Positions 17,369 to 26,320 are shown, counted from the first letter of the stretch. The stretch: DNA of 64,000 nt from Paenibacillus sp. RC67 (GCF_030020805.1 NZ_CP125098.1:510001-574000); one strand, 5' to 3'. Translations and numbers: made by a program. Notes: generated by a model not told the origin, from the sequence alone.

Positions 17369-18259
17369 ATGAATACGGATCCAATGGGACAGATGGGGCA
17401 TGGAGGTCATGGTGCAACAGCTGATTTTGCTACATTGTGGAGTCCCGGCTTGCTGCTTATTCTTATTGTTATCGGGTGGTTGTACGGAATGGCTGTCAAT
17501 CGTTGGCGCCATCGGTTTGCAGAATCGGAGCCTGTTTCAATAAAGCATCAGATGTACTTTTATATCGGTTTGCTTTTGTACTATATAGCGGAGGGTAGCC
17601 CGTTAAGCTATTATGGGCATCACTACAGCTTTAGTACCCATATGTTTCAACAATCACTTCTATACTTGGTCATGCCTCCGGTATTGTTGTTGAGTATACC
17701 AGGTTGGCTGCTGCGACCGTTGTTTAGAGGTCCGAAAGCCAATCGGATTATGCATGCGCTGACGTCACCATTGCTTTCGTTGTTCGTGTTTAACATGGTA
17801 TTCTCCTTTTACCATATTCCAATGATCATGGATACGCTGATGGCTAACCCTCTGCTCCATGAGGTATACAATACCGTGTTTTTGCTTGCTGCGTTTCAAA
17901 TGTGGTTTCCCGTGTTCTGCCCTCTGCCTGAATACAGTCGGATGACGGAGCTTAAGAAAATGGCTTACATCTTCGTTAACGGGATATTGCTGACACCGGC
18001 GTGTGCACTCATTATTTTCGCAGGAGAACCTATGTATGCGAATTACGAGAGTGTATCGGAGCAATTTTTGTTTATGTCTCTTTTGAATGATCAGCAGCTG
18101 GGCGGTGTCATTATGAAGATCGTCCAAGAGATTGTTTATGGTATGACATTAGCCTACGTTTTCTTCCGCTGGTATCGCAGAGAACGCCAGGAGGAAGAAG
18201 AAGAAGATTTGCAGAATGAGTCGTTCGCTCATTCTTCGGTCCATGCAAACCGGGCCTGA
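17369..18259 (+). CDS. ctaG: Cytochrome c oxidase assembly factor CtaG (caa3_CtaG family)
   Basis: This 296-residue polytopic protein (about seven helices) has the caa3_CtaG hallmarks: a His/Met-rich N-terminus (MGQMGHGGHG), HHYSFSTHMFQQSLLYLVMPPVLLL represented at about residues 88-112, and FYHIPMIMD. It helps copper insertion or maturation of the caa3 oxidase. The ATG at 17369 follows AAAGGAGAGG; an upstream in-frame TTG at 17336 has no ribosome binding site. The DUF420 gene follows after 25 bp. Confidence 0.88.
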   Translation: MNTDPMGQMGHGGHGATADFATLWSPGLLLILIVIGWLYGMAVNRWRHRFAESEPVSIKHQMYFYIGLLLYYIAEGSPLSYYGHHYSFSTHMFQQSLLYLVMPPVLLLSIPGWLLRPLFRGPKANRIMHALTSPLLSLFVFNMVFSFYHIPMIMDTLMANPLLHEVYNTVFLLAAFQMWFPVFCPLPEYSRMTELKKMAYIFVNGILLTPACALIIFAGEPMYANYESVSEQFLFMSLLNDQQLGGVIMKIVQEIVYGMTLAYVFFRWYRRERQEEEEEDLQNESFAHSSVHANRA

Positions 18260-18284
18260 TTAAGGAAGATGAGGTGGAGCGAGA

Positions 18285-18740
18285 ATGCATATATTGCCGA
18301 CGATCAGCACATCGTTTATTGTTATTAGCGCTATTTTTGTAGCCTTCGGCTGGAGACAAATCTTGAAGGGAAACCGTAAAGGGCATGAGAAGTTGATGCT
18401 CTGGGGAGCCGGTTTTGCCCTGGCCTTTTTCATCATTTATGTATCGCGGACCATCTTTGTGGGTAACACCACTTTCGGAGGTCCGGAATCGCTCAAGCTA
18501 GCGTACCATCTGTTCCTCTTTTTCCATATTACCTTGGCTACGTTAGCCGGCGTTTTTGGAGTCATAACCTTGCTGCACGCTTTCAATAAGCGGTTTGCCA
18601 AGCACAAAAAGATCGGACGTTGGACAGCGGTTATGTGGCTGATTACAGCGCCTACAGGCGTTGTGGTTTACGTTCTTCTGTACGTTATGTATCCAGGTGG
18701 AGATACCAAGCCTATGATTGATGCGATTTTGGGGCTCTAG
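18285..18740 (+). CDS. DUF420 membrane protein (YozB-like, oxidase cluster associated)
   Basis: A 151-residue protein with four predicted helices and the DUF420 pattern (LPTISTSFIVISAIFVAFGW, YHLFLFFHITLATLAGVFG, ATTGVVVY-like TAPTGVVVYVLLYVMYPG). Members sit next to cytochrome oxidase genes and are thought to be needed for oxidase biogenesis, with conserved His residues in the membrane (YHLFLFFHI). AGGTGGAG precedes the ATG. Probably co-transcribed with ctaG. Confidence 0.82.
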   Translation: MHILPTISTSFIVISAIFVAFGWRQILKGNRKGHEKLMLWGAGFALAFFIIYVSRTIFVGNTTFGGPESLKLAYHLFLFFHITLATLAGVFGVITLLHAFNKRFAKHKKIGRWTAVMWLITAPTGVVVYVLLYVMYPGGDTKPMIDAILGL

Positions 18741-18818
18741 CAGCTATTAATAAAAAGACTTCGTTCAATGAATGGGTTGAGTTATGGAATCTGTTTTGAG
18801 AAATTTGCTTTATCGGTA

Positions 18819-18938
18819 GGTGGGGTATCCCCTGTAGGAGCGACAGCATCCGCCTTTGTTCTTGGGAAATATCCACTATAAGAATGATATAATCATGATT
18901 TCCCGAGAACAACAGCGGTCGGAAGGGGATACCCCACC
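18819..18938 (+). repeat. Structured hairpin element, copy A
   Basis: An outer 15-bp perfect inverted repeat (GGTGGGGTATCCCCT, 18819-18833, with 18924-18938) encloses an inner 15-bp repeat (TTGTTCTTGGGAAAT, 18856-18870, with 18898-18912; one G-T pair). Between the helices lie AGCGACAGCATCCGCC on the left and CAGCGGTCGGA on the right. Copy B at 41212-41336 shares these internal-loop sequences but has different, still complementary, arms. It could be a non-coding RNA, a 3'-UTR structure or a MITE-like mobile hairpin. The strand of transcription is not known; + is the orientation of the shared motif. Confidence 0.8.
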
Positions 18939-18985
18939 GGAGTACTAGATCAAATTTTTCAATTTCATAGGTTTCGTATCAGTCT

Positions 18986-19017
18986 GACTTCGTTCAAAGA
19001 ACGGAGTCTTTTTTTGC
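18986..19017 (+). terminator. Terminator of the ctaG-DUF420 transcript
   Basis: GACTTCGTTC pairs with GAACGGAGTC across a 3-base loop (one G-T pair), followed by seven or more T. Confidence 0.8.
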
Positions 19018-19086
19018 CTCCATTCATCCGTTCCCGCAACATGGTTATACTATGGACAGAACAAGCAGTTCAGGGGGAATACGGTT

Positions 19087-19761
19087 ATGGCTAATATACT
19101 GGTTGTAGATGATGATCGGCATATCGTCAAGCTGATGACCTTATTCCTGGAGAGGGAAGGCTGGGTCACACGGGAAGCGTATAACGGGAAGGAAGCATTA
19201 GCCCGGCTGGATTCGGAGCGGATGGATTTGGTCGTACTAGATATCATGATGCCCGAGATGGACGGGTGGGAGCTCTGCAAGGAAATTAAGGCGCACTATG
19301 ACATTCCGGTACTAATGGTTACAGCCCAAGGGGAAACCGGACAGAAAGTGAAAGGCTTCCAGTTGGGTACAGACGATTATTTGGTGAAGCCATTTGATCC
19401 TATAGAGCTTGTGATTAGGGTCAGAGCGCTGCTGAAACGATATAAAATTGCAGCCTCTCATGTGATTCAGATAGGTAATGCCCTGCTGGATCAATCCTCA
19501 CATGAAATGAAGGTTGGAGAGGAAACAGTCCTGCTGCCCTTAAAGGAATTTGAGCTGTTGTTCAAATTGGCCAGCTATCCAGGACAAATATTTACGAGAG
19601 AGCAATTGATTCAGCAAATATGGGGCATGGATTATGAGGGAGACGAGAGAACGGTAGACGTTCATATCAAACGGCTGAGGGAACGATTCCATCAAAAACA
19701 CGCTTCATTCAAAATAAGCACCATTCGCGGGCTCGGCTACCGATTGGAGATGGAGGAATGA
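19087..19761 (+). CDS. OmpR-family response regulator
   Basis: This 224-residue regulator has a receiver domain (residues 3-115) with the acidic pocket VVDDD, phospho-acceptor Asp in VVLDIMMPEMDG (about 52), and VKPFD with the conserved Lys; and a winged-helix DNA-binding domain (about 130-222) ending in RGLGYRLE. It acts as transcription factor for the kinase encoded directly after it; its last codons overlap that start by 4 bp. Target genes not evident; the location after the oxidase cluster does not prove a respiratory role. Confidence 0.93.
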   Translation: MANILVVDDDRHIVKLMTLFLEREGWVTREAYNGKEALARLDSERMDLVVLDIMMPEMDGWELCKEIKAHYDIPVLMVTAQGETGQKVKGFQLGTDDYLVKPFDPIELVIRVRALLKRYKIAASHVIQIGNALLDQSSHEMKVGEETVLLPLKEFELLFKLASYPGQIFTREQLIQQIWGMDYEGDERTVDVHIKRLRERFHQKHASFKISTIRGLGYRLEMEE

Positions 19762-21116
19762 TCAAATCCCTCTATACTCGAGTTGTGGTAGCTTTTATCA
19801 TAGCGGTCATGATCGGTCTGGTAGGCTCCCTCCTGGTGACGAACCGGATGTTTGAGAAGCAGATGCAGGATTGGATGAAGGAAGATACAAGCCGATCGGC
19901 AGAAAACATGATGGTTATATTGCGCGAGGCTGATCCGGAGCGATGGGGATTGATTTTGCAGCGCTTTGCGGACATGAAATCGTCCTATATCAGCATATAT
20001 GACTCCTCTGGGAAGAAGCAGGCAAGTTCTTCAACCTCCTTCACGGTTTCGGAAGATCAAGTGGTGCAGGTCTTGTCCGGAAGCTCATACCAAGAATTTA
20101 TTGATAACCGGAATCATGAGCTCCCGGCATGGCTTATGGGATTTCCGTTAAAGCGAGGCACGGAAGCATTCGCTTTGTTTATCCAACCGAATTATATGAC
20201 AATCAGTCACTCCATTAAAAACAGTATCCAATTGAATCTCCTTATTGTATTGGTATTGGGAGGCTTGGTTATGGTTGTGGCCGCACAGTATTTGGTCAAG
20301 CCGTTGAATATGCTGACGAAGGCAACACGAGAACTCGCCAAAGGGAATTTCAATGTGCAAATGAATTTGAAACGAAACGACGAGATCGGTATTTTGACTC
20401 AAAGCTTCGACGAAATGACGAAGGAGCTGAAGCAGCTGGAGCAAATGAGGCAGGATTTTGTATCGAATGTATCGCATGAAATCCAGTCACCACTAACCTC
20501 CATCATTGGTTTTACAAAAGCTTTAAAAAGCAGCACCATGCCTGTGGCTGAACGATTGTATTACTTGGATATTATTCAATCCGAAAGCGAGCGTTTGTCC
20601 CGTCTGAGCGATAATTTGCTGAAGCTGGCTTCTTTGGAATCCAAGCATCATCCGTTTCAGAAGACGACTTATCGGCTTGATGAGCAAATTCGTCATGTAG
20701 CTGTCGTATGCGAGCCTTTATGGAGCGCTAAGCGGCTGCATCTGGAGTTGAATCTGCCCAAAACGGTCATTGCCGCCGACGAGGATTTACTGAATCAAGT
20801 ATGGATCAATCTGCTTGGCAACAGCATCAAATTTACGCCGGAGGAAGGCAAAATCAGAATAAGGGCGTCAGCTGAAGTACATCAAGTCAAGGTGACTATC
20901 ACGGATACGGGCATAGGCATTCCGGAAGCGGAGCTGTCGATGATTTTCCACCAGTTTTATAAAGCGGACCGTTCTCGAACGGGCGCTGCTGAAGGAAGTG
21001 GGTTAGGGCTGTCCCTGGTGAGGAAAATTGTATCGATGCACAATGGGACGGTTGCAGTGAGCAGTAAAGAAGGAGAGGGAACTACGGTTACGGTTGTACT
21101 TCCGAGTACGGACTAA
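19758..21116 (+). CDS. Sensor histidine kinase (HAMP, HisKA, HATPase)
   Basis: A 452-residue membrane kinase: first helix about residues 7-28, an extracytoplasmic domain of about 130 residues, second helix about 158-178, HAMP, HisKA with FVSNVSHEIQSPLTS (phospho-His), and an HATPase domain with N box LLGNSIKFT, DTGIGIP and EGSGLGLSLV. It pairs with the preceding response regulator through an ATGA overlap. The signal sensed is unknown. A terminator follows closely. Confidence 0.93.
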   Translation: MIKSLYTRVVVAFIIAVMIGLVGSLLVTNRMFEKQMQDWMKEDTSRSAENMMVILREADPERWGLILQRFADMKSSYISIYDSSGKKQASSSTSFTVSEDQVVQVLSGSSYQEFIDNRNHELPAWLMGFPLKRGTEAFALFIQPNYMTISHSIKNSIQLNLLIVLVLGGLVMVVAAQYLVKPLNMLTKATRELAKGNFNVQMNLKRNDEIGILTQSFDEMTKELKQLEQMRQDFVSNVSHEIQSPLTSIIGFTKALKSSTMPVAERLYYLDIIQSESERLSRLSDNLLKLASLESKHHPFQKTTYRLDEQIRHVAVVCEPLWSAKRLHLELNLPKTVIAADEDLLNQVWINLLGNSIKFTPEEGKIRIRASAEVHQVKVTITDTGIGIPEAELSMIFHQFYKADRSRTGAAEGSGLGLSLVRKIVSMHNGTVAVSSKEGEGTTVTVVLPSTD

Positions 21117-21154
21117 CTAGGATAGACAATGCTTTCATTATGGAAGATGTAAAA

Positions 21155-21194
21155 AGAGCGAGCGGGGCATAGGTCCTCGTTCGCTTCTTTTTTG
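21155..21194 (+). terminator. Terminator of the two-component operon
   Basis: GAGCGAGCGGGG pairs with CCTCGTTCGCTTC, followed by TTTTTTG. The convergent lipoprotein gene ends just beyond, so it may serve both. Confidence 0.75.
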
Positions 21195-21208
21195 TTACAG
21201 GTACTAAA

Positions 21209-21718
21209 TTAAGCAGGCAATGGGGTATCTGTAGGCTTGGCATAACCTTTTTGATATTTCTGGTCGATGTAGGCCCGGATTTCCTTCGCAGTTTTGCCAT
21301 CCTGCTTCAATCTTGCCGATGTGACGGCAATTTCTAGGCATACGCCGCAGCGAGTTCCGTGATCATCCCATACGACACTGCCGTCTTGCTTGATTTCTTT
21401 AATAAAGCAATTTTTGTTGCTCTTGTGTCCTGCACTCTCTCCACACCCACAATAGCAAGGAATCCATTCAAGAAGATCGGCAACAGAGGCTGCTACCTGA
21501 TAAGCTTGCTTGATTTCCGGCCGCTGCTTGTCAAGGAACGAGGGGAGCTTCGTTAGACCTGAGGTTGTTTCTTGCAGATCGCCGTTAGGCGCATGCTGCT
21601 GATGAGAGGCATGAGGGGCCATGGCTGTTGTTGATTTGCCGGACGAGGAGCTGCAGGCGGATAGGAGAACCGAAAGAGCAACCATTCCGGATAAAGGGAT
21701 CAAATAATTGAATTTCAT
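21209..21718 (-). CDS. PCYCGC-domain lipoprotein
   Basis: This 169-residue predicted lipoprotein has lipobox LLSAC and a Ser-rich linker. The PCYCGC motif (about residue 97) and further cysteines (KNCFI, RCGVCLEIA) define the PCYCGC family found in Bacilli, probably binding metal ions or metal cofactors at the cell surface; experimental function is lacking. The ATG at 21716-21718 follows GGGGGT; an upstream in-frame ATG at 21772 has no ribosome binding site. It is convergent with the sensor kinase and divergent from the thioredoxin-like gene. Confidence 0.82.
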   Translation of the reverse strand: MKFNYLIPLSGMVALSVLLSACSSSSGKSTTAMAPHASHQQHAPNGDLQETTSGLTKLPSFLDKQRPEIKQAYQVAASVADLLEWIPCYCGCGESAGHKSNKNCFIKEIKQDGSVVWDDHGTRCGVCLEIAVTSARLKQDGKTAKEIRAYIDQKYQKGYAKPTDTPLPA

Positions 21719-22252
21719 ACGAATGTACCCCCGATTAGAGCAAAATGATTTAAATAGTATTATACCATACATGGGTATAGAATATTCAATGGTGGCTAAG
21801 AACAGTTAGCGTTATTAATATTATAACATTCGTTGTTAGATGATAATGGTTAATTGGTAGAATGGGATATGCCCGTAATCATGGCTTCAAAGGGAATGAC
21901 TTCGTTCAGCTCAGGATTAATCCTCCAAATTTATAGCCATTTATCGTTTCTTTTTACTTCGTAATGGAGTGGGGAAAACAGGGTCGAAACTAAGATTTTC
22001 AAGGAAAACGACGGATGGAGGCGGAGAGTGCAAGCAGGTTGATTCCATCATGAATATAATCCAATTAGACGAGAGTTGCTGATTCTTAGTCTTTGAATAG
22101 TAAGTTGCTACTTCTCTTGGAAGAAGGATGAAATGCTGCCTCTTTACTTGCCTTATAAGATAGTTCTATATGGTGTGTAAAAAGACGTGATTTGACATGT
22201 CCAAACATCCGATACACAATGAACATAGGCTAGGATTAGGAGGTAGCGGGAT
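21719..22252. other. 534-bp intergenic region without recognised gene
   Basis: This AT-rich stretch between divergent genes carries the promoter near 22192-22220 and presumably one for the PCYCGC gene. No open frame with a ribosome binding site and no repeat was recognised. GACTTCGTTCA at 21899 resembles the terminator arm at 18986 but has no partner. Confidence 0.5.
22192..22220 (+). promoter_or_regulatory. Possible promoter of the thioredoxin-like gene
   Basis: TTGACA at 22192-22197 and CACAAT at 22215-22220 are separated by 17 bases; the -10 box is weak. Confidence 0.4.
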
Positions 22253-23275
22253 TTGAATACGTGGACGTTAGGGCCGTTGGTTGTGTCTGGCCAAGTCCTG
22301 GTCGTTGCGGCTGCGGTGGTTGCAGCTTATGCAGTGATGAGGCTTCGGCTGCGAAGCGCACTAACCAAAGGAACAGGCTACGAAAGACCATTTGAAGCGA
22401 TGCTGATTTGGTTTTTGGTATGGAAGCTGAGCGTAATCCTATTTCAAGCACAGAGCGTGTGGAATGACCCGATGACACTGTTGTATTTTAGCGGTGGGAC
22501 TAAAGGAGCTTGGCTAGCAACACTACTTGCAGCGTGTTATGTAGGGTATAAGGACCGTTCATCGTCTAATCGTGGCATTTATCTTGACGCGTGGCTAGTT
22601 TCCATTGTGTCTGGTTATACGTTGTATCGAATTTTGGAAGTGGCTTTCTTGGAAGGGCATGTTACCACTAACGCTATTATAGCTTTACTGGGTATAGGTA
22701 CCGTCGTTATCGGATGGATGAGAGAGCCTCAGGCGGGACGCACAAGGATGCAGACGGTGTTCGTGTCCTTCGTTATTATACATGCGCTGCTTAGTGCTGT
22801 TGCCGCCAACACATGGGATAAACCGGGTTCAGGAAGCCAAGCATCGGATGTAATCGGCATTGGTATCGGTCAGACTGCTCCTGATTTTGAATTGTTGACT
22901 CTCGAAGGAGCGAAGGTCAAGCTTTCGGATTATAAAGGGAAAAAGGTGATGATCAACTTCTGGGCTACATGGTGCCCACCCTGTAGAGTGGAGATGCCCG
23001 TTATGCAAAAATTTTATAGCGAGAATCAAGATAACAATGTCGTTATTTTATCTGTTGATGCTACGCATACCGAGGCTAGCCATACGGTAGTGGAATCGTT
23101 CCAAAAGCATTGGGGGCTCACATTTCCCTTGGTACTGGATGTAGATGGACAAGTAGGGAAAACCTATCAAGTTTCGGCCTATCCGGCTACGTATGTGCTT
23201 GATGAGCAGGGAATAATCCGTAAAAAGCATCAAGGCGCAATGGATGAAGACATGCTGAAAAAAGCGGTGAAATGA
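22253..23275 (+). CDS. TlpA/ResA-like thiol-disulfide oxidoreductase fused to a polytopic membrane domain
   Basis: This 340-residue protein has five or six predicted membrane helices in residues 1-185 and a C-terminal TlpA-type thioredoxin domain (about 195-340) with active site WCPPC in NFWATWCPPCRVEMP and cis-Pro in SAYPATYV. ResA and TlpA normally have one anchor; the polytopic N-terminus is unusual and was not recognised as CcdA. The C-terminal domain should lie outside the membrane and reduce cytochrome c haem sites or other disulfides. The start is TTG at 22253, fixed by AGGAGG 9 bases upstream; no ATG is near. The cytochrome oxidase genes nearby fit a role in respiratory biogenesis (inference). 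Confidence 0.82.
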   Translation: MNTWTLGPLVVSGQVLVVAAAVVAAYAVMRLRLRSALTKGTGYERPFEAMLIWFLVWKLSVILFQAQSVWNDPMTLLYFSGGTKGAWLATLLAACYVGYKDRSSSNRGIYLDAWLVSIVSGYTLYRILEVAFLEGHVTTNAIIALLGIGTVVIGWMREPQAGRTRMQTVFVSFVIIHALLSAVAANTWDKPGSGSQASDVIGIGIGQTAPDFELLTLEGAKVKLSDYKGKKVMINFWATWCPPCRVEMPVMQKFYSENQDNNVVILSVDATHTEASHTVVESFQKHWGLTFPLVLDVDGQVGKTYQVSAYPATYVLDEQGIIRKKHQGAMDEDMLKKAVK

Positions 23276-23339
23276 TTTTCTTACTGGAAAAGTAAGTGAC
23301 CGGATAGAAGATAGGGAATGTAAGCGGATAAATTTCATA

Positions 23340-23369
23340 TTGCGTAATTAAAAGCTTGCGTGATATGAT
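23340..23369 (+). promoter_or_regulatory. Possible promoter of the malic enzyme gene
   Basis: TTGCGT at 23340-23345 and TATGAT at 23364-23369 have an 18-base spacer and lie about 65 bases before the ATG. Confidence 0.45.
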
Positions 23370-23434
23370 TTGAAATATTAAAAATCAGTATTTGGAAACA
23401 AGTTCATAATATCGAACTCAAGGAGGCATTCTTT

Positions 23435-24838
23435 ATGGCCAATACAAGTATTATTTTGCGGGTGGAGCTGACTCACGGAGAAGTTACATTCGGTGACGTA
23501 GCAGCTGCTATAAGTCGGGCAGGCGGTGATGTAACCTCAATCGACGTTATTCGTGTCGGTAAGGAATCCTCGATACGCGACATTACGGTAGACGTTCAGG
23601 ACTCTGCGGAAGCGCAAGTCGTTCAAGGCATTAAGGCACTGTCGGGGATCAAGCTAATCAACGTATCCGACCGGACCTTTCTGGCGCATCTGGGCGGGAA
23701 AATTTCCGTTACTCCAAGCATGCCGATCAAAAACCGGGACGACTTGTCTCGTGTCTATACACCAGGTGTGGCCCGAGTATGTACCGCTATTCATGAGGAT
23801 CCGAATAAAGCTTATTCCCTTACGATTAAGCGGAATACGGTAGCTGTTGTTACGGACGGTACGGCCGTACTTGGTCTTGGAGATATCGGCCCGGAAGCTG
23901 CGGCTCCGGTAATGGAAGGTAAAGCCATGCTATTCAAGCAGCTGGCTGGAGTAGACGCGTTCCCGATTTGTTTGGATACCAAAGACACGGAAGAAATTAT
24001 TCGTACTGTTAAAGCGATGAGCCCGATTTTTGGAGGCATTAACCTTGAAGATATTAGCTCCCCTCGCTGCTTCGAGATTGAATCCCGATTGGAGCAAGAG
24101 CTGGACATCCCGGTATTCCACGATGATCAGCACGGAACAGCCGTCGTTATGATGGCGGGACTGCTTAACGCATTGAAAGTCGTTGGCAAGCCTATCGAAT
24201 CGATCCGCGTCGTCGTTAACGGGATCGGCGCAGCCGGAGTATCCGTCTGCAAGATGCTCTTGGCAGCCGGTGTGGGCAGACTTGTCCCTGTCGATCGTGA
24301 CGGAGCGATTGTTCATGGCGGTACGTATGAACAGCCTATGTGGCAGTGGCTTGCACAGCAGCCGCAGGTAGAAGCGAAAGCAGGAACCTTGGATGATGTA
24401 ATTCAAGGAGCAGACGTATTCATCGGCGTATCGCGCGCAGGATTGTTGAAAGTTCATCATGTTCAATCGATGGCTAAAGATCCGATCGTATTTGCACTTG
24501 CTAATCCGCAGCCGGAAATCGATCCGGAAGTGGCACAGCCTTATGTACGTGTCATGGCGACTGGACGAAGCGATTATCCGAACCAAATCAACAACGTGCT
24601 TTGCTTCCCGGGTATTTTCCGTGGAGCGCTCGACTGCCGCGCACGTCGAATCAATGAAGAAATGAAGCTGGCTGCTGCTCGCGCTATCGCTTCGGTTGTT
24701 AGCGATGCTGAGTTGAATGAACTGTATATCATTCCAAGTATTTTTAACGAGCATGTTGTGACTAACGTGCGTCATGCGGTTATTGAAGCTGCTATTAGCA
24801 CTGGCCTAGCTCGCCGTATTCCGCCGGACTTCCGGTAA
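23435..24838 (+). CDS. NAD(P)-dependent malic enzyme with N-terminal ACT domain
   Basis: This 467-residue protein has an ACT-like regulatory domain (about residues 4-80) before a small-type malic enzyme. Catalytic features are VYTPGVARVC (Tyr), VVTDGTAVLGLGDIG, EGKAMLFKQLAGVDAFP (Lys), INLEDISSP, VFHDDQHGTAVV (metal-binding Asp) and the dinucleotide fold VVNGIGAAGVSV. It decarboxylates malate to pyruvate. The ACT domain suggests allosteric control by a small ligand. AAGGAGG precedes the ATG. Cofactor preference cannot be read with certainty. A terminator follows. Confidence 0.93.
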   Translation: MANTSIILRVELTHGEVTFGDVAAAISRAGGDVTSIDVIRVGKESSIRDITVDVQDSAEAQVVQGIKALSGIKLINVSDRTFLAHLGGKISVTPSMPIKNRDDLSRVYTPGVARVCTAIHEDPNKAYSLTIKRNTVAVVTDGTAVLGLGDIGPEAAAPVMEGKAMLFKQLAGVDAFPICLDTKDTEEIIRTVKAMSPIFGGINLEDISSPRCFEIESRLEQELDIPVFHDDQHGTAVVMMAGLLNALKVVGKPIESIRVVVNGIGAAGVSVCKMLLAAGVGRLVPVDRDGAIVHGGTYEQPMWQWLAQQPQVEAKAGTLDDVIQGADVFIGVSRAGLLKVHHVQSMAKDPIVFALANPQPEIDPEVAQPYVRVMATGRSDYPNQINNVLCFPGIFRGALDCRARRINEEMKLAAARAIASVVSDAELNELYIIPSIFNEHVVTNVRHAVIEAAISTGLARRIPPDFR

Positions 24839-24872
24839 GAGCCTTGGCATAAAGTGCTGGGCAAACTAATAG

Positions 24873-24904
24873 TAAAGGATCTCCTCTGGGAGGTCCTTTT
24901 TTGT
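24873..24904 (+). terminator. Terminator after the malic enzyme gene
   Basis: An imperfect stem AAAGGATCTCCTC with GGAGGTCCTTT is followed by TTTTTTG. Confidence 0.7.
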
Positions 24905-25047
24905 TGCGTAGTTTTCGTTAACCGAACATTCGAAATATCTTTCCTTAATGCAAGTTAATTCACTGTGGTTAAAAAAATTGTGAACAGCAAACATTAAATA
25001 GCAGAAGCATTATTTCCACAGCTGCAGAAGGAAAAGGAGTCGTGAAA

Positions 25048-25395
25048 ATGATTGTCGTTTATGGAATAGGGCTGCTATTAGGGGGACTGTTTGCAATTAA
25101 CGGGGTATTATCGTATCAAGCGAAGCATATCGATTCTTCGTTTTGGCCAACGTTTTTTTATCAGCTCAAGCTGCTGCCGGTTCTGTTTACAGCTAATTTG
25201 ATGATAGGCTACGGAATCAAATTTTGTTACAAATCGTTTGGCAGCTTGACGGTAGCGCTTAGCTTATCCAAATGCTTGGAAATTTTCATTTGTGTTGTGA
25301 TGGGCTATTTGTTTCTGAAAGAAATACCGACTTGGAAGACGTATTTCGGTCTCGCCGTCATCGCAGGAGGTTTTGTTATTACCAAATGGAAGTAG
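25048..25395 (+). CDS. Small EamA/DMT-like membrane protein
   Basis: This 115-residue protein has four predicted helices (LLLGGLFAINGVL, LLPVLFTANLMIGYGI, LEIFICVVMGYLFL, YFGLAVIAGGFVITKW). The final part with a Lys-Glu-Ile-Pro-Trp segment resembles one half of a drug/metabolite transporter, so it may work as a dimer. The ATG at 25048 is chosen because AAGGAGTC lies at proper spacing; the in-frame GTG at 25042 is too close. Substrate unknown. Confidence 0.65.
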   Translation: MIVVYGIGLLLGGLFAINGVLSYQAKHIDSSFWPTFFYQLKLLPVLFTANLMIGYGIKFCYKSFGSLTVALSLSKCLEIFICVVMGYLFLKEIPTWKTYFGLAVIAGGFVITKWK

Positions 25396-25495
25396 ACCTA
25401 GTATTAAAGAGGCTCAGTGCCTGTCTGAGAAAGAGAAGCACAATAGTCTGAAGTTCTTTTTTTCGAGCTTGTACATATGATGATAAGGGTCTGAT

Positions 25496-26251
25496 ATGTC
25501 TCATATGGAGTTGGTTCAGATGGAACAAATGGCGCTAAGCGGGATCATTGCTTCCTTATGCACGGTGCTAGGAGCTATCCCCGCACTGCTGTTCAAGCAT
25601 GTTTCACACCGCAGAAGAGATAGTCTTCTCGCTTATACGGCAGGCATTATGGTTGCAGCATCGACATACAGCCTTATCCCTTCTGCTCTAAAGCTGTCCA
25701 ATCTGCTAGTGCTGGCTGTAGGCATATTGGCAGGAACAGCTGTGCTAACGTTGATGGAGAAAGCCATTCCGCATGTAGAGCCGGTTCATTCTTCAGACAA
25801 ACGGGCTATGGAAGATAAGTCCATGTTCTTTTTGCTTGCCATGGGTTTGCATAATTTGCCGGAAGGGCTCTCCGTCGGAGTGAGCTATGCCAGTGATCAC
25901 CCGGATCTTGGCCCTCTCGTTTCGTTTGCCATTGGGCTGCAAAATGTACCGGAAGGATTTTTAATCGCTTTGTTCCTCATTTCCCATCAGGTTGACAGAT
26001 GGAAAGCGATACTGCTTGCGTCGGGGACCGCTTTAGTGGAACTAGCGGCGTGTTTCGCCGGTTTTCATTTTACTTCGCGGATTAGCGGGATTGTTCCATA
26101 CGGCTTGGCATTTGCGGCTGGAGCGATGCTCTACGTCGTATATAAGGAGTTGATTCCTGAAAGTCACGGGGACGGTCATGAAAGACCGGCAACCTTCGCT
26201 TTTATTGCGGGACTGCTGACGATGATCGGATTGAGTCATGGATTTCGCTAA
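25496..26251 (+). CDS. ZIP family metal transporter
   Basis: A 251-residue membrane protein with about eight helices. Helix IV has the metal site HNLPEGLSVG and helix V QNVPEGFLIAL, the ZIP signature. It would import divalent metal (Zn, Fe or Mn) into the cytoplasm. The ribosome binding site (AAGGG) is weak; ATG codons at 25496, 25505 and 25520 are possible starts. A strong terminator follows. Confidence 0.88.
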   Translation: MSHMELVQMEQMALSGIIASLCTVLGAIPALLFKHVSHRRRDSLLAYTAGIMVAASTYSLIPSALKLSNLLVLAVGILAGTAVLTLMEKAIPHVEPVHSSDKRAMEDKSMFFLLAMGLHNLPEGLSVGVSYASDHPDLGPLVSFAIGLQNVPEGFLIALFLISHQVDRWKAILLASGTALVELAACFAGFHFTSRISGIVPYGLAFAAGAMLYVVYKELIPESHGDGHERPATFAFIAGLLTMIGLSHGFR

Positions 26252-26280
26252 GAAGATGTTTGAGGCGAGCTGATGGATAG

Positions 26281-26320
26281 ACAAGCTGACTTCGTTGTAT
26301 GAAGTCAGCTTGTTTTTTTT
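26281..26320 (+). terminator. Strong terminator between the ZIP and GH4 genes
   Basis: A 13-bp perfect stem (ACAAGCTGACTTC with GAAGTCAGCTTGT) around a 7-base loop, followed by eight T. Confidence 0.9.

Larger units (their letters stand above)
18741..19086. other. Intergenic region containing structured element A and a terminator
   Basis: No coding sequence was found. The region contains a 19-bp near-direct repeat (18757-18775 and 18986-19004), the hairpin element described separately, and a rho-independent terminator. The downstream two-component operon has TATACT near 19048 but no convincing -35. Confidence 0.7.

Noticed and set aside
23930..24775. 281-codon minus-strand frame inside the malic enzyme gene
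   Set aside because: Antisense to a clear malic enzyme with complete motifs; no domain seen in the shadow product.
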